A program made the translations under genes and the position numbers. Below the pieces are notes generated by a model. That model was not told the DNA's origin and searched no databases. It worked only from the letters and a program-made list of their open reading frames with translations. Positions 34,500 to 43,724 of a DNA stretch of 64,000 bases are shown here, piece after piece. The DNA comes from Micromonospora parva (GTDB lineage Bacteria; Actinomycetota; Actinomycetes; Mycobacteriales; Micromonosporaceae): positions 1 to 64,000 of the forward strand of contig NZ_JNZS01000024.1 in the NCBI RefSeq assembly GCF_000718515.1. The letters are read 5' to 3'. Position 1 is the first letter of the stretch. Each line of letters starts with the position of its first letter.

Positions 34500-36086
34500 A
34501 TGACTCAGGCAACCCAGGTCGGCACACGACCCAACAACATCAGGGTCGTGCTGTTCGGGCTGATGATCGCGATGATGCTCGCGATGCTCGACAACATGAT
34601 CGTCAGCACCGCGTTGCCGCGGATCGTCGGCGAGTTCGGCGGGCTCAACCACTTCACCTGGGTGGTCACCGCGTACGTCCTGGGCACCACCGTCTCCACC
34701 CCGATCTGGGGCAAGCTCGGTGACCTCTACGGCCGCAAGTCGGTCTTCCTGACCTCGGTCGTCATCTTCCTGGTCGGCTCCGCCCTCTGCGGCATGGCCG
34801 GCTCCGGCATGTTCGGCGGCCCGCAGGACGGCATGGTCCAGCTCATCGCCTTCCGGGCCGTGCAGGGCCTCGGCGCCGGTGGCCTCATGGTCGGCGTGAT
34901 GGCGATCATCGGTGACCTGGTCCCGCCCCGCGAGCGCGGGCGCTACCAGGGCATGATCGCCGGCATCATGGCCATCGCCATGGTCGCCGGCCCGCTGGTC
35001 GGCGGCTTCATCACCGACCACCTCTCCTGGCGCTGGGCGTTCTACGTGAACCTGCCGCTGGGCGGTGTCGCGCTGCTCGTGCTGATCACCACCATGCACC
35101 TGCCGAAGTACCGCACCGAGCACCGGATCGACTGGCTCGGCGCCGGGCTGCTCTCGGTCGGCATCACCGCGATCGTGCTCATCACCACCTGGGGTGGCAA
35201 CGAGTACGACTGGACCTCGACGCAGATCCTCGGCCTGGCCGTGCTGGCCGTCGTCGCGTTGGTGGTGTTCGGGCTGGTGGAACGCCGGGTCCAGGAACCG
35301 ATCCTGCCGCTGGCGCTCTTCGCCAACCGCAACTTCGCGCTGATCTCGGTGATCGGCTTCCTGCTCGGCTTCGCGATGTTCGGCGCGATGAACTTCCTGC
35401 CGCTCTACCAGCAGACCGTGCAGGGGGCGTCGGCGACAAACAGTGGTCTGCTGTTGCTGCCGCTGATGTTCGGCATGCTCGTCGTCTCGCTGGTCATCGG
35501 CCGGGCGATCACCCGCAACGGCAGGTACCGCGCGTACCCGATCATCGGTGGCGTGGTGATGACCGCGGGCATGGCGCTGCTGTCCATGCTCGACACCGAC
35601 ACCAGCAAGTTGATGTCCTCGCTGTACATGATCGTGCTCGGTGTCGGCATGGGCTTCCTCATGCAGACGTCGATGCTGATCGCGCAGAACAGCGTGGAGC
35701 AGAAGGACCTCGGCGCGGCCAGCGGCGCGGCCACCTTCTTCCGGTCGATCGGCGGCTCGTTCGGCATCTCGCTGTTCGGCGCTATCTTCGCCAACCGGCT
35801 GGCCAGCTCGGAGGGCGGTCGGGCCTTCGGCGGCGGCGAGGCCGGCGCCGGGATGGACCTGGCGAAGCTCAGGGAGTTGCCCGCTCAGGCCCGCGAGGCG
35901 GTGCTCGGCGGTCTCTCCGACGCCATCTCGCACGTCTTCCTCTGGGCGGTCCTGTTCACCATCGTGATCCCGGTGCTCGCCTGGTTCATCAAGGAGATCC
36001 CGCTGCGGACCGCGAACGAGGCCCCGCCGCAGGCCACCCCGGAGGAGGACGCCGAGGTCGCCCTCGGCAAGGCCCCCGTCGCGTAA
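34500..36086 (+). CDS. DHA2-family (14-TM) drug:proton antiporter
   Basis: 528 residues from ATG 34500, with a GGGGGGAG ribosome-binding site. About fourteen hydrophobic helices are seen. Motifs include the DHA2-type MLDNMIVSTALPRIVGEFGG in helix 1, WGKLGDLYGRK in loop 2-3, and RAVQGLGAGGL in helix 4. The C-terminal tail is acidic and Pro-rich. It resembles EmrB/QacA exporters. Regulation by the divergent TetR gene is likely. Substrate not predictable. Confidence 0.9.
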   Translation: MTQATQVGTRPNNIRVVLFGLMIAMMLAMLDNMIVSTALPRIVGEFGGLNHFTWVVTAYVLGTTVSTPIWGKLGDLYGRKSVFLTSVVIFLVGSALCGMAGSGMFGGPQDGMVQLIAFRAVQGLGAGGLMVGVMAIIGDLVPPRERGRYQGMIAGIMAIAMVAGPLVGGFITDHLSWRWAFYVNLPLGGVALLVLITTMHLPKYRTEHRIDWLGAGLLSVGITAIVLITTWGGNEYDWTSTQILGLAVLAVVALVVFGLVERRVQEPILPLALFANRNFALISVIGFLLGFAMFGAMNFLPLYQQTVQGASATNSGLLLLPLMFGMLVVSLVIGRAITRNGRYRAYPIIGGVVMTAGMALLSMLDTDTSKLMSSLYMIVLGVGMGFLMQTSMLIAQNSVEQKDLGAASGAATFFRSIGGSFGISLFGAIFANRLASSEGGRAFGGGEAGAGMDLAKLRELPAQAREAVLGGLSDAISHVFLWAVLFTIVIPVLAWFIKEIPLRTANEAPPQATPEEDAEVALGKAPVA

Positions 36087-36123
36087 CCCCCCACCCCACC
36101 CCACCCCGCCCCTAGCCCCACAC

Positions 36124-36228
36124 CCCCGCGATCTTGCACTTTGTGCGGTGACATAAGCCCTCTATACCGGCAAAACGCCGACAGAAAGTGCAAGATCGCG
36201 GGGATGGGGCGCGGGCAAGATCGCGGGG
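36124..36228. repeat. Intergenic palindromic element, GATCTTGC family, with extra half copy
   Basis: CCCCGCGATCTTGCACTTT (36124-36142) pairs perfectly with 36185-36203 over 19 bases, enclosing 42 bases. An extra half element, GCAAGATCGCGGGGG, follows at about 36214-36228. It shares its outer arm with the 18465 element and lies between convergent genes. Confidence 0.92.
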
Positions 36229-36240
36229 GTTGGCAGGGAG

Positions 36241-38067
36241 TCAGCGGCGGAGCAGGCGTTGCCAGAGGCGGCGTAGGGGGTTGCGGGGGCGGGGGAGTCG
36301 GGGGGAGTGGGCGTTCAGCAGCTCGGTGGCCAGTGCCGCGGTCGCCGGGTCGAGCTGTGGGGCGGCCAGTGCCAGGTGCGCCAGTGACGCGGCGATCGGG
36401 ACCGGTCGGGTCCGCGCCACGGCGGCCACGTCGGCCAGCCGCTCCGCCACCACCCGGGCCACGTCCGGCCGTACCGAAGGGTCCACCCAGGCCGCGGTGA
36501 CGAGGGCGAACAGCGCCGCCTCGGTGACCCAGTCCTCGACGCCCCAGATCAGGTCGAGGAGCACCCGGCGTCGGGTCGAGCCCTCCCACGGCTCGTCGGT
36601 GCGGTGGTGCAGCAGCCCCAGACAGGCCCACACCTGCACGCCACGGACCCAGACCGACGGGTCGTGAGCCGCCAGCAGCCGACCTACCGCGTTGGCCGGC
36701 GCGGCCGGCGGGTGCACCAGCAGGCCGAGCAGGTCGGCCAGCTCAAGGCCGGCCAGGCCCACCGCCGCGTCGTACGCCGCCGGTGGGTGCGCCCACGCCG
36801 GGTGGGCGATCTGCCCGATCCGTTCGACAGCAGCCGCCGAGGGCGCGGCCAGCGCGGGCGTGGGGACGGCGTCCGCGTAGTGCCACAACCGCTGCGCGGA
36901 CGCCCGTCGGGGTTCGCGCGGGTCGGGCTCCGGCGCGCCGACGACCTCGATCCGCAGCCCGGGGGCGGTGGCGATCGCCGTCCCGACCGCGCTGGGCGGG
37001 GCGGCGGCGGGTAGGCGTACGGCGCCGCCGAGACCGTTGTCGTCATCGGCCACCGCCTGGCGCATCGCGTCGACCAGGGGCCCGCCGGCCGGGGTGAGTT
37101 GCCCGAGCCAGGGCTTGCCTCGGCAGCACTGGGCCAGGTCGCCGTGCTCGTGGCTGTCGTCCGGGTGGTCCCGCACGAAGTCGGCGAGCGCGACCAGGTG
37201 GGCGAGGTCGCCGTCGCGCAGGTGCCGCAGGCGGTGGGCGGTGTGCACCGCGCAGTCGAACGACGGATCGCGGGCCAGCGCCCGCTCGGTCCACTCCAGC
37301 GCCTCGTCCAGTCGGCCGATCTCGGCCAGGGTGCCGGCGATGTCCGCGTAGATCGCCAGGTCGTCGGGGTCCAGCTCGACGGCCCGACCGAGGGCCGCGA
37401 GGCCGTCGCGGGTCCGGCCTGAGCTGCGGTACGCGTACCCGAGCCACACCTCGCCCATCTTCGAGGGCTGGGCGCGTACCCCTCGGGTGGCCCAGCGGAC
37501 CGCCAGCTCGGTCTCGCCGAGGCGCCGGGCCAGCGCGGACGCCGCGCCCAGCAGTAGGCCGTGTTCCGGGTGCACGGTGGCCGCGTTGCGCGCGAGGGTG
37601 AGGTACGGGGACAGCGGGGCCCGGCCGATGCGGGGGACGGGGTCGGGCAGCGCGGCGCAGATCTGCATGAGGACGCGGGCGATGTGCTCCGGGTCCAGTC
37701 GTTCGGCCAGTTCGGGCGCGGTGACCCAGGGCACGGCGGCCCACTCGGTGCCGGGTGCGTACGCCGTCGCCGCGGCCAGCAGCTCCAGCCCTTCGGCGGG
37801 GCGGCCGGCGGTGGCCAGGAGGTGCGCGCGGGCGACCACCGCGCCCACGAAGGTGTGGTGGTTGATCGGGAAGAGGTCGAGGCCGCCGCCGCTCGTCGCA
37901 GCGAGCCGGGCCAGCGTCTCGTGCACCTCCGGAAGGGTGGGGGCCTGCGCCAACGCGCCGGCGAGGTGGCCGGCGGCGTGGTGCAGGTCGCCCTCGTCGA
38001 GGGCCAGCCGGGCCAGCGCCAGCTCCTCCGTCACGGAGAGCGCGGGATCGTCCGTTCCCTCAGGCAC
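36241..38067 (-). CDS. Tetratricopeptide repeat protein
   Basis: 608 residues, no signal peptide. Several TPR-like units are visible, including AIYADIAGTLAEIGRLDEALEWTERALARDPS (about residues 235-270) and GLAALGRAVELDPDD just before. The C-terminal 250 residues are Ala-rich and helical and end in a basic RPRNPLRRLWQRLLRR. Function is unknown; such proteins usually scaffold other proteins. It converges on the MFS gene and is divergent from the SIS gene. Confidence 0.75.
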   Translation of the reverse strand: MPEGTDDPALSVTEELALARLALDEGDLHHAAGHLAGALAQAPTLPEVHETLARLAATSGGGLDLFPINHHTFVGAVVARAHLLATAGRPAEGLELLAAATAYAPGTEWAAVPWVTAPELAERLDPEHIARVLMQICAALPDPVPRIGRAPLSPYLTLARNAATVHPEHGLLLGAASALARRLGETELAVRWATRGVRAQPSKMGEVWLGYAYRSSGRTRDGLAALGRAVELDPDDLAIYADIAGTLAEIGRLDEALEWTERALARDPSFDCAVHTAHRLRHLRDGDLAHLVALADFVRDHPDDSHEHGDLAQCCRGKPWLGQLTPAGGPLVDAMRQAVADDDNGLGGAVRLPAAAPPSAVGTAIATAPGLRIEVVGAPEPDPREPRRASAQRLWHYADAVPTPALAAPSAAAVERIGQIAHPAWAHPPAAYDAAVGLAGLELADLLGLLVHPPAAPANAVGRLLAAHDPSVWVRGVQVWACLGLLHHRTDEPWEGSTRRRVLLDLIWGVEDWVTEAALFALVTAAWVDPSVRPDVARVVAERLADVAAVARTRPVPIAASLAHLALAAPQLDPATAALATELLNAHSPRLPRPRNPLRRLWQRLLRR

Positions 38068-38113
38068 GTCGTCCTCTCGTGGCAGCTAGACCGGGTGCGG
38101 CGGGTGAAGCTTA

Positions 38114-38141
38114 GTTGATATTGAGATCAACTGGTGATCAG
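38114..38141. promoter_or_regulatory. Operator-like inverted repeats between TPR and SIS genes
   Basis: GTTGAT-N6-ATCAAC (38114-38131) is perfect, and overlaps a GATCA/TGATC pair ending at 38140. They sit 47-94 bases upstream of the two divergent starts. The regulator is unknown. Confidence 0.45.
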
Positions 38142-38234
38142 CTGCGCAGTCCTGCTCGTTCGATTGCTGAGATACGGTTAAAAGTGCAAGACTGAGCAAG
38201 AATCGCGCGGCAATCGCGCAGGGGAGGGGCTTCC

Positions 38235-39287
38235 GTGACACGTGCAGGGGCTGGAATGGCCGCCGACATCGACGAGCAGCCGGCTGGCTACGCGCGCCTG
38301 CTCTCCGCGGCCAACGCCGCGGAGATCGCCCGGGTCGCGGCGATCATCGCCGAACGGCGGCCACGGCACGTGGTCTTCACCGCGCGGGGCACCTCTGACC
38401 ACGCGGCGCTCTACGGGGCCTACCTGACCGAGATCCGGCTCGGCCTGCCCGCCGGGCTCGCCTCGCCCAGCGTCGTCACCCTGTTCGGGGCCCGCCCCGA
38501 CCTGTCCGACGCGCTGGTCGTCGGGGTCAGCCAGAGCGGTGGCTCGCCCGACCTGGCCGAGGTGCTGCGCGCCGCCCGCGCCTCCGGGGCGCTGACCCTC
38601 GCGGTGACCAACGCCCCCGACTCGCCGCTGGTCGACGTGGCCGAGCTGAGCGTCGACATCGCCGCCGGGCACGAGCGGGCGGTGGCCGCCACCAAGACGT
38701 ACACCGCCGAGCTGCTCGCCCTGTTGATGCTGGTGGAGGGGGTCCGGGCCGGCGACGGGGTGCTGCCGACCGCCGAACGGGAAGCGCTCGACGCGCTGCC
38801 CGAGCTGGCTGCCCGCACCCTGGCCGACGACACCCCGGCCCAGCTCGCCCCGCGCTACCGGTTCGCCCGCCAGTTGGTCACCACCGGCCGCGGCTACGCC
38901 TACCCGACCGCCCGGGAGGCCGCGCTCAAGCTGATGGAGACCTCGTACCTGCCGGCGCTCGCCTTCTCCGGTGCCGACCTGCTGCACGGCCCGCTCGCGA
39001 TGACCGACCCGGAGGTCCCGGTGCTCGCCGTGGTCGGCTCCGGCCCCGGTGGCCGGTCGATGGGGGAGGTGCTGCCCCGCCTCGGCGAACGCCGCGCCGA
39101 CGTCGTGGTGGTCGGCTCCGCCGACGTGCCGGGCGCGACCCGGCTGGCCGTTCCCGAGGTCGACGAGCGGTACGCCCCACTGCTGGACATCCTGCCGATG
39201 CAGCGGCTGGCGCTGGCCCTGGCGCTCACCCGGGGCGAGGATCCGGACGCGCCGCGCGGGTTGAAGAAGGTCACCGCGACGATGTGA
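38235..39287 (+). CDS. SIS-domain sugar phosphate isomerase-like protein
   Basis: 350 residues from GTG 38235 with GGGAGGGG upstream. Two SIS domains: the first (about 30-165) has TARGTSDHAALYGAYL and VSQSGGSPDLAEVL; the second (about 195-335) has GRGYAYPTAREAALKLMETSY. It resembles the isomerase half of GlmS, without the N-terminal glutaminase, and AgaS-type enzymes. It probably works on an amino-sugar phosphate. No sugar transporter gene is adjacent. Confidence 0.85.
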   Translation: MTRAGAGMAADIDEQPAGYARLLSAANAAEIARVAAIIAERRPRHVVFTARGTSDHAALYGAYLTEIRLGLPAGLASPSVVTLFGARPDLSDALVVGVSQSGGSPDLAEVLRAARASGALTLAVTNAPDSPLVDVAELSVDIAAGHERAVAATKTYTAELLALLMLVEGVRAGDGVLPTAEREALDALPELAARTLADDTPAQLAPRYRFARQLVTTGRGYAYPTAREAALKLMETSYLPALAFSGADLLHGPLAMTDPEVPVLAVVGSGPGGRSMGEVLPRLGERRADVVVVGSADVPGATRLAVPEVDERYAPLLDILPMQRLALALALTRGEDPDAPRGLKKVTATM

Positions 39288-39312
39288 GGCGTGGCGTGGC
39301 ACCCTGGTCACC

Positions 39313-40905
39313 GTGTCCACGCTGCGCGACCTCGCCGAGGAGCACACCCATCTCCGTCCGGCCGACATCGACCACCTGCACCGGATCGCCGGCGACTGGC
39401 AGCTGCTCTCTGATCTGTCCTTCGCTGACCTGCTGCTCTGGGTGCCTGTCGACACCGAGGGCACGTTCCTCTGCGTCGCCCAGGTCCGTCCGACCACCGC
39501 GCCGACCGCATACCAGGACGACCAGGTGGGTCGGATCGTCGGCGGACCGGAGGTGGCCCACCTGGGGGTGGCGTACTCCCAGGGTCGGATCTGGCGGGAG
39601 GGCGACCCGGTCTGGTACGGCGACGTGCCGGCCCGACACGAGGCGATCCCGGTTCGGCTGCGTACCGCCGAGGGGGAGGCCGGCGAGGTGATCGCGGTGG
39701 TGGGGCGGGACACCAACCTCTCCACCGCGCGTACGCCCAGCCAGCTGGAGCTCAACTACCTCACCACGGCCGACGACCTGGCGCAGATGATCGCGGACGG
39801 CACCTTCCCGCCGCCACGGCATCCGGGTGAGACCACCTCGGCGCCCCGGGTCGGCGACGGCCTGGTCCGGCTCGATGCCGGCGGCAAGGTCACCTACGCC
39901 AGCCCGAACGCGCAGTCCGCGTACCGCCGACTGGGCTACGCCGCGCACCTGGTGGGCGAGGATCTGGCCGCGCTGCACCGCCGACTGGCCGGCGACCCGC
40001 TGGACGGCACCGAGGCGTCGAACGGCATCCTGGCCGCGCTGCGCGGTGAGGCGCCACCGCGCCGGGAGATCGACGCACGGGGTGCCACGATGCTCACCAG
40101 GGCGCTGCCGCTGATGCCGGCCGGGGTGCCGATTGGGGCGCTGGTGCTGGTCCGGGACATCACCGAGGTTCGACGCCGGGACCGGGCACTTATCACCAAG
40201 GACGCCACCATCCGGGAGATCCACCATCGGGTGAAGAACAACCTCCAGACGGTGGCTGCGCTGCTGCGGTTGCAGGCCCGCCGGGTGGCGATGCCGGAGG
40301 CCCGGGTCGCGTTGGAGGAATCGGTCCGACGGGTCGCCTCGATCGCCCTGGTGCACGAGACGCTCTCCATGTCCAGCGACGAGGCGGTCGAGTTCGACGG
40401 CATCGTCGACCGGGTGGCCAGCGCGGCGACCGAGGTCGCGGCGACCGAGGTGAGCGTCGGCATGCGGCGGCGGGGCAGCTTCGGCGTGCTGCCGGCGGAG
40501 ATCGCCACCTCGCTGGTGATGGTCCTCAACGAGTTGCTGCTCAACGCCGTCGAGCACGGCTTCCCGCCGGCCGACGAGGCGGACGAGGTCCCGGTGCCCG
40601 CCGCGTCCGGCATGGTGCCGGTCGCCGCCCCCGAGGTCGACCCGTCGCTGCGGCCCGAGGTGGTGGTCTCCGCGCACCGGTTCCGCAAGATGCTGCACGT
40701 TTCGGTGACCGACAACGGCCGCGGCCTGCCGCCGGACTTCGACGCCGAACACGGCAGCCGGCTCGGCCTCCAGATCGTCCGCGCCCTGATCACCGGGGAG
40801 CTGCGCGGCACCATCGAACTGCGGGCCGGTGCCAACGGTGGCACCGAGGCGGTGCTGATCATCCCACTGGCCCGCAGCGCCCCGGAGGGCCGCTCCCAAC
40901 CCTGA
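39313..40905 (+). CDS. pdtaS: PdtaS-like sensor histidine kinase
   Basis: 530 residues from GTG 39313. N-terminal GAF-like domain (about 1-150), PAS domain (about 170-290), HisKA_2 core REIHHRVKNNLQTVAALLRLQARR with the His304/His305 pair, then HATPase (NELLLNAVEHGF, TDNGRGLPPDF). It is cytosolic, with no membrane helices. This matches PdtaS, which in mycobacteria controls the RNA-binding antiterminator PdtaR. The PdtaR gene is not in this window. It starts 25 bases after the SIS gene. Confidence 0.88.
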   Translation: MSTLRDLAEEHTHLRPADIDHLHRIAGDWQLLSDLSFADLLLWVPVDTEGTFLCVAQVRPTTAPTAYQDDQVGRIVGGPEVAHLGVAYSQGRIWREGDPVWYGDVPARHEAIPVRLRTAEGEAGEVIAVVGRDTNLSTARTPSQLELNYLTTADDLAQMIADGTFPPPRHPGETTSAPRVGDGLVRLDAGGKVTYASPNAQSAYRRLGYAAHLVGEDLAALHRRLAGDPLDGTEASNGILAALRGEAPPRREIDARGATMLTRALPLMPAGVPIGALVLVRDITEVRRRDRALITKDATIREIHHRVKNNLQTVAALLRLQARRVAMPEARVALEESVRRVASIALVHETLSMSSDEAVEFDGIVDRVASAATEVAATEVSVGMRRRGSFGVLPAEIATSLVMVLNELLLNAVEHGFPPADEADEVPVPAASGMVPVAAPEVDPSLRPEVVVSAHRFRKMLHVSVTDNGRGLPPDFDAEHGSRLGLQIVRALITGELRGTIELRAGANGGTEAVLIIPLARSAPEGRSQP

Positions 40906-40965
40906 CCCGCCCTGCCGCCTCCAATGGGGCGGGGTCCGCAGCGGGAGCGGATGTCGGGATGGGCG

Positions 40966-41003
40966 TGATGCCTCTCAGTCATCAGGATGACTGAGAGGCA
41001 TCA
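40966..41003. terminator. Perfect 17-bp hairpin between convergent genes
   Basis: TGATGCCTCTCAGTCAT pairs perfectly with its complement (40987-41003) around CAGG. The genes pdtaS and the GT-C enzyme converge on it. It is much less GC-rich than its surroundings and has no T tract. Confidence 0.8.
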
Positions 41004-41054
41004 GGCACATCGAGGTGGGCGGGCCTGGTCGCCGGCCGGCGCCCCGGGGCCGGG

Positions 41055-42599
41055 TCAGCGGTCGGAGCGGGTGGTCAGCAGGGCGACGGTCAGGCCGGGG
41101 CGCTGCCAGACCTGCGCGACGGTGAAGTCCGCGCGGAGCGCGTCGCCCTTGGCCTCGGGCACGGCGGCCAGCGGGTCGGCGTGCCGGCCGGAGACGACGA
41201 GCCACACCCGCGTCGTACCGGCCAGGCACTGTGCCGGCTGGGGGCACTCGGCAGCCCACAGATCGCCGCGGCGTGCCTCGTCCTCGGTGACCAGCACGTC
41301 GCGTGGTGGGTCGGCGAGGTGGTACTCGATGCCGAGGTCGAGGAAGAGCCAGCTGTGCCTTGGCGAGTAGACCACCGCGTCCCCCGGTCGTTGACCGTCC
41401 GCGATCACCCGCGCCGCCCCCGCGTAGTCCACCGGGGCGCTGCGCGGCCACTCGTGGGTGCGTCGCAGCGCCGCCTGGTCGGGCAGGCCGAGCAGCCCGG
41501 CCAGGACCACCGCCACCAGCGCGCCCGGTGCGCTCACGGCGGCGAGCGCCGCCCCCGCCAACAGGCAGGCGAAGGGCACCACGAAGACCAGGTACCGGGG
41601 CACCCACAGCGGCACGACCGCGCCGGCGGCGAAGAGCAGCAGTACGGGCAGCAGCACCGCGCTGACCGGCAGCACCGCGCGTCGCCCGAGCCGGGCTGCG
41701 CCCAGCGCGGCGACCCCGACCAGCAGGCCACCCACCACACTGCTCTGGGCCACGCCGCCGGGCAGCGCGCTCAGGTCGTCCGGCCGGACCAGGTGGACCC
41801 AGTTCAACTGCCGGGACTGCTGGGTCCGGGCCTTGACCAGCAACGGGCTGACCAGCAGCGCGGCCGGCAGCACGGCGACCAGCCACCGCCACACCCGCCG
41901 GTCCCGCTCGGCGTCGAGGCGCGGGGCGGTGCTGCCGGCTGTGGTCGGGGCGGCGCTGGCCGGGGCGGCGATGCCGGCCGCAGCCGGGCCGCGCCACCAG
42001 GCGATGAGGACGACCAGCGCGTGCGCGGCGAGCAGTGTGAGTGCGATCAGATGGATGAGCCCGAGCGCGGCGACGGCGACGGCGTAACCGCCCCAACGGG
42101 CCCAGCCCGGTCGACGCAGCGCCGTCACCAGCAGCACTGTGGCCAGCACGGCGAGCATGGTGGCCAGCGCGTACGGGCGGGCCTCCTGCCCGTAGCGGGA
42201 GGTGCCGGGGAGCACCGCGAACAGCAGCCCGGCGAACAGGCCGGCGCGCCGGTCGACGAGCCGCGCGCCGAGCACGGCGAGCAGCCCGGCGGCCACTGTC
42301 ATCGCCAGCACCGCCGGTAGCCGCAGGGCGATCGTGGAGTCGCCGACGACAGTGGTCCACCAGTGCATCAGCAGGTAGTACGGCCCGGTGGCGGCGTCGA
42401 TGGTGCCGGCCAGCCGGGCCAGGTCGGTGGGCGAGCGGGTGGCCGCGCTCCACGTCGCCAGCTCGTCGCGCCAGAGCTGGGCGGAGCCCAGCCCGGTCAC
42501 TGTCACCGCCAGGGTCAGCAGCGCCGGGGGGAGCCAGACCGGCAGGCGGCGCAGCCGCTCCCACGCCGTCCCGGCCGACCTCTCGGACAATTGCCCCAC
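41055..42599 (-). CDS. GT-C fold membrane glycosyltransferase (GT39-like)
   Basis: 514 residues with about ten membrane helices. The first large loop contains QLWRDELATWSAA, an acidic DE pair as in GT-C catalytic loops, and ATGPYYLLMHWWTTVVG. Helical core MLAVLATVLLVTALRR and later YLVFVVPFACLLAGAALA follow, with a soluble C-terminus. It probably moves a sugar from a polyprenyl donor across the membrane. The acceptor is unknown. A second, overlapping frame in the same region is spurious: it shows no hydrophobic pattern. Confidence 0.82.
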   Translation of the reverse strand: MGQLSERSAGTAWERLRRLPVWLPPALLTLAVTVTGLGSAQLWRDELATWSAATRSPTDLARLAGTIDAATGPYYLLMHWWTTVVGDSTIALRLPAVLAMTVAAGLLAVLGARLVDRRAGLFAGLLFAVLPGTSRYGQEARPYALATMLAVLATVLLVTALRRPGWARWGGYAVAVAALGLIHLIALTLLAAHALVVLIAWWRGPAAAGIAAPASAAPTTAGSTAPRLDAERDRRVWRWLVAVLPAALLVSPLLVKARTQQSRQLNWVHLVRPDDLSALPGGVAQSSVVGGLLVGVAALGAARLGRRAVLPVSAVLLPVLLLFAAGAVVPLWVPRYLVFVVPFACLLAGAALAAVSAPGALVAVVLAGLLGLPDQAALRRTHEWPRSAPVDYAGAARVIADGQRPGDAVVYSPRHSWLFLDLGIEYHLADPPRDVLVTEDEARRGDLWAAECPQPAQCLAGTTRVWLVVSGRHADPLAAVPEAKGDALRADFTVAQVWQRPGLTVALLTTRSDR

Positions 42600-42635
42600 G
42601 GTTCGAGCCTGCCACGGCCACCCCCTCCGTGGGCG

Positions 42636-43661
42636 TCACCCAGCGGCAGGGGGCGGGCGCCAGGCGGACATCACGTCGTTCGGTCTGGCGGTCTTCGCCG
42701 GATCACGCTCCACGAGTTCGTCGAGCACGGCGTCGATCCGGGCGATCAGCTCGTCGTCGAGCCGTACCGTGGCGGCCTTGGCCGTCTCGGCGAGCTGCTC
42801 CGGCCGGGACGCGCCGACGATCGCGCTCGCCACGGTCGGACGGGCCAGCACCCACGCCACCGCCAGCTGGGCCATCGTGCAGCCGGCCGCCTCGGCGACC
42901 GGTCGGAGCTGACGTACCCGGGAGAGCAGCAGATCCGAGGAGTAGCGGGCGATGAACGCGCCACCGAAGCCGTCGGTGGCCCGGGAGCCGGCGGGCCGAC
43001 GTCGACCAGGTTCGTACCGACCGGTCAGCACGCCCATCGCGAGTGGCGCCCAGGCGAGCTGGCCCAGGCCGAGGTCCGCGCAGGCGGGCGACACCTCGGC
43101 CTCCACCACCCGCCACACCATCGAGTACTGCGGCTGGTTGGCGATGAACGGGATGCGCAGCTCGGCGGCGAGCCGCAGGCCCTCGCGCAGCTGCGGGGCG
43201 GTCCACTCGGAGGCGCCGACGTAGAGCACCTTGCCCTGGCGGACCAGGTCGGCGAAGGCGAGCATCGTCTCCTCCAGCGGCACGCTGTCGTCGTACCGGT
43301 GCGCCTGGTAGAGGTCGACGTAGTCGGTGCCCAGCCGGCGCAGCGAGGCGTGGCAGCCCTCGATGATGTGTTTGCGGGACAGCCCGGCGTCGTTGGCCCC
43401 CGGCCCGACCGGTAGGCACACCTTCGTGCACAGCTCGATCGAGCTGCGCCGGACGCCGCTCAGCGCCTTGCCCAACGCCTCCTCGGCCCGCCCCTGGGCG
43501 TACCGGTCGGCGGTGTCGAACGTGGTGATGCCCGCATCCAGGGCGGCCTTCACGCACGCGGCCGCCGCGTCGTCGTCGAGCTGGTTGCCGTGGGTGACCC
43601 AGTTGCCGTACGCGACCGCGCTGACGCGCAGGCCCGACCGGCCCAGTTGCCTGTACTCCAT
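42636..43661 (-). CDS. Aldo/keto reductase
   Basis: 341 residues from ATG 43661. NADPH-linked AKR of the voltage-channel beta-subunit-like group: catalytic Asp/Tyr region DTADRYAQGRAEEALGKAL, Lys in LCTKVCLPVG, and His in YQAHRYDDSVPLEE. The start MEYRQLGRSGLRVSAVAYG is canonical. Substrate unknown. It is divergent from the ArsR-type regulator gene 63 bases away. Confidence 0.88.
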   Translation of the reverse strand: MEYRQLGRSGLRVSAVAYGNWVTHGNQLDDDAAAACVKAALDAGITTFDTADRYAQGRAEEALGKALSGVRRSSIELCTKVCLPVGPGANDAGLSRKHIIEGCHASLRRLGTDYVDLYQAHRYDDSVPLEETMLAFADLVRQGKVLYVGASEWTAPQLREGLRLAAELRIPFIANQPQYSMVWRVVEAEVSPACADLGLGQLAWAPLAMGVLTGRYEPGRRRPAGSRATDGFGGAFIARYSSDLLLSRVRQLRPVAEAAGCTMAQLAVAWVLARPTVASAIVGASRPEQLAETAKAATVRLDDELIARIDAVLDELVERDPAKTARPNDVMSAWRPPPAAG

Positions 43662-43724
43662 ACCGAGGATCCTCGGGCCGCCCCGCGCTGTCGCCGAACC
43701 GTTCGACCGTGGTCGAATCCGTGG

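Noticed and set aside
38130..38145. DasR-type dre site before the SIS gene
   Set aside because: Only the left half ACTGGT matches the dre consensus; the right half does not.
40975..42639. Second minus-strand frame overlapping the GT-C gene
   Set aside because: It has no hydrophobic helices and is Arg/Pro-rich, whereas the frame ending at 41055 encodes ten membrane segments.
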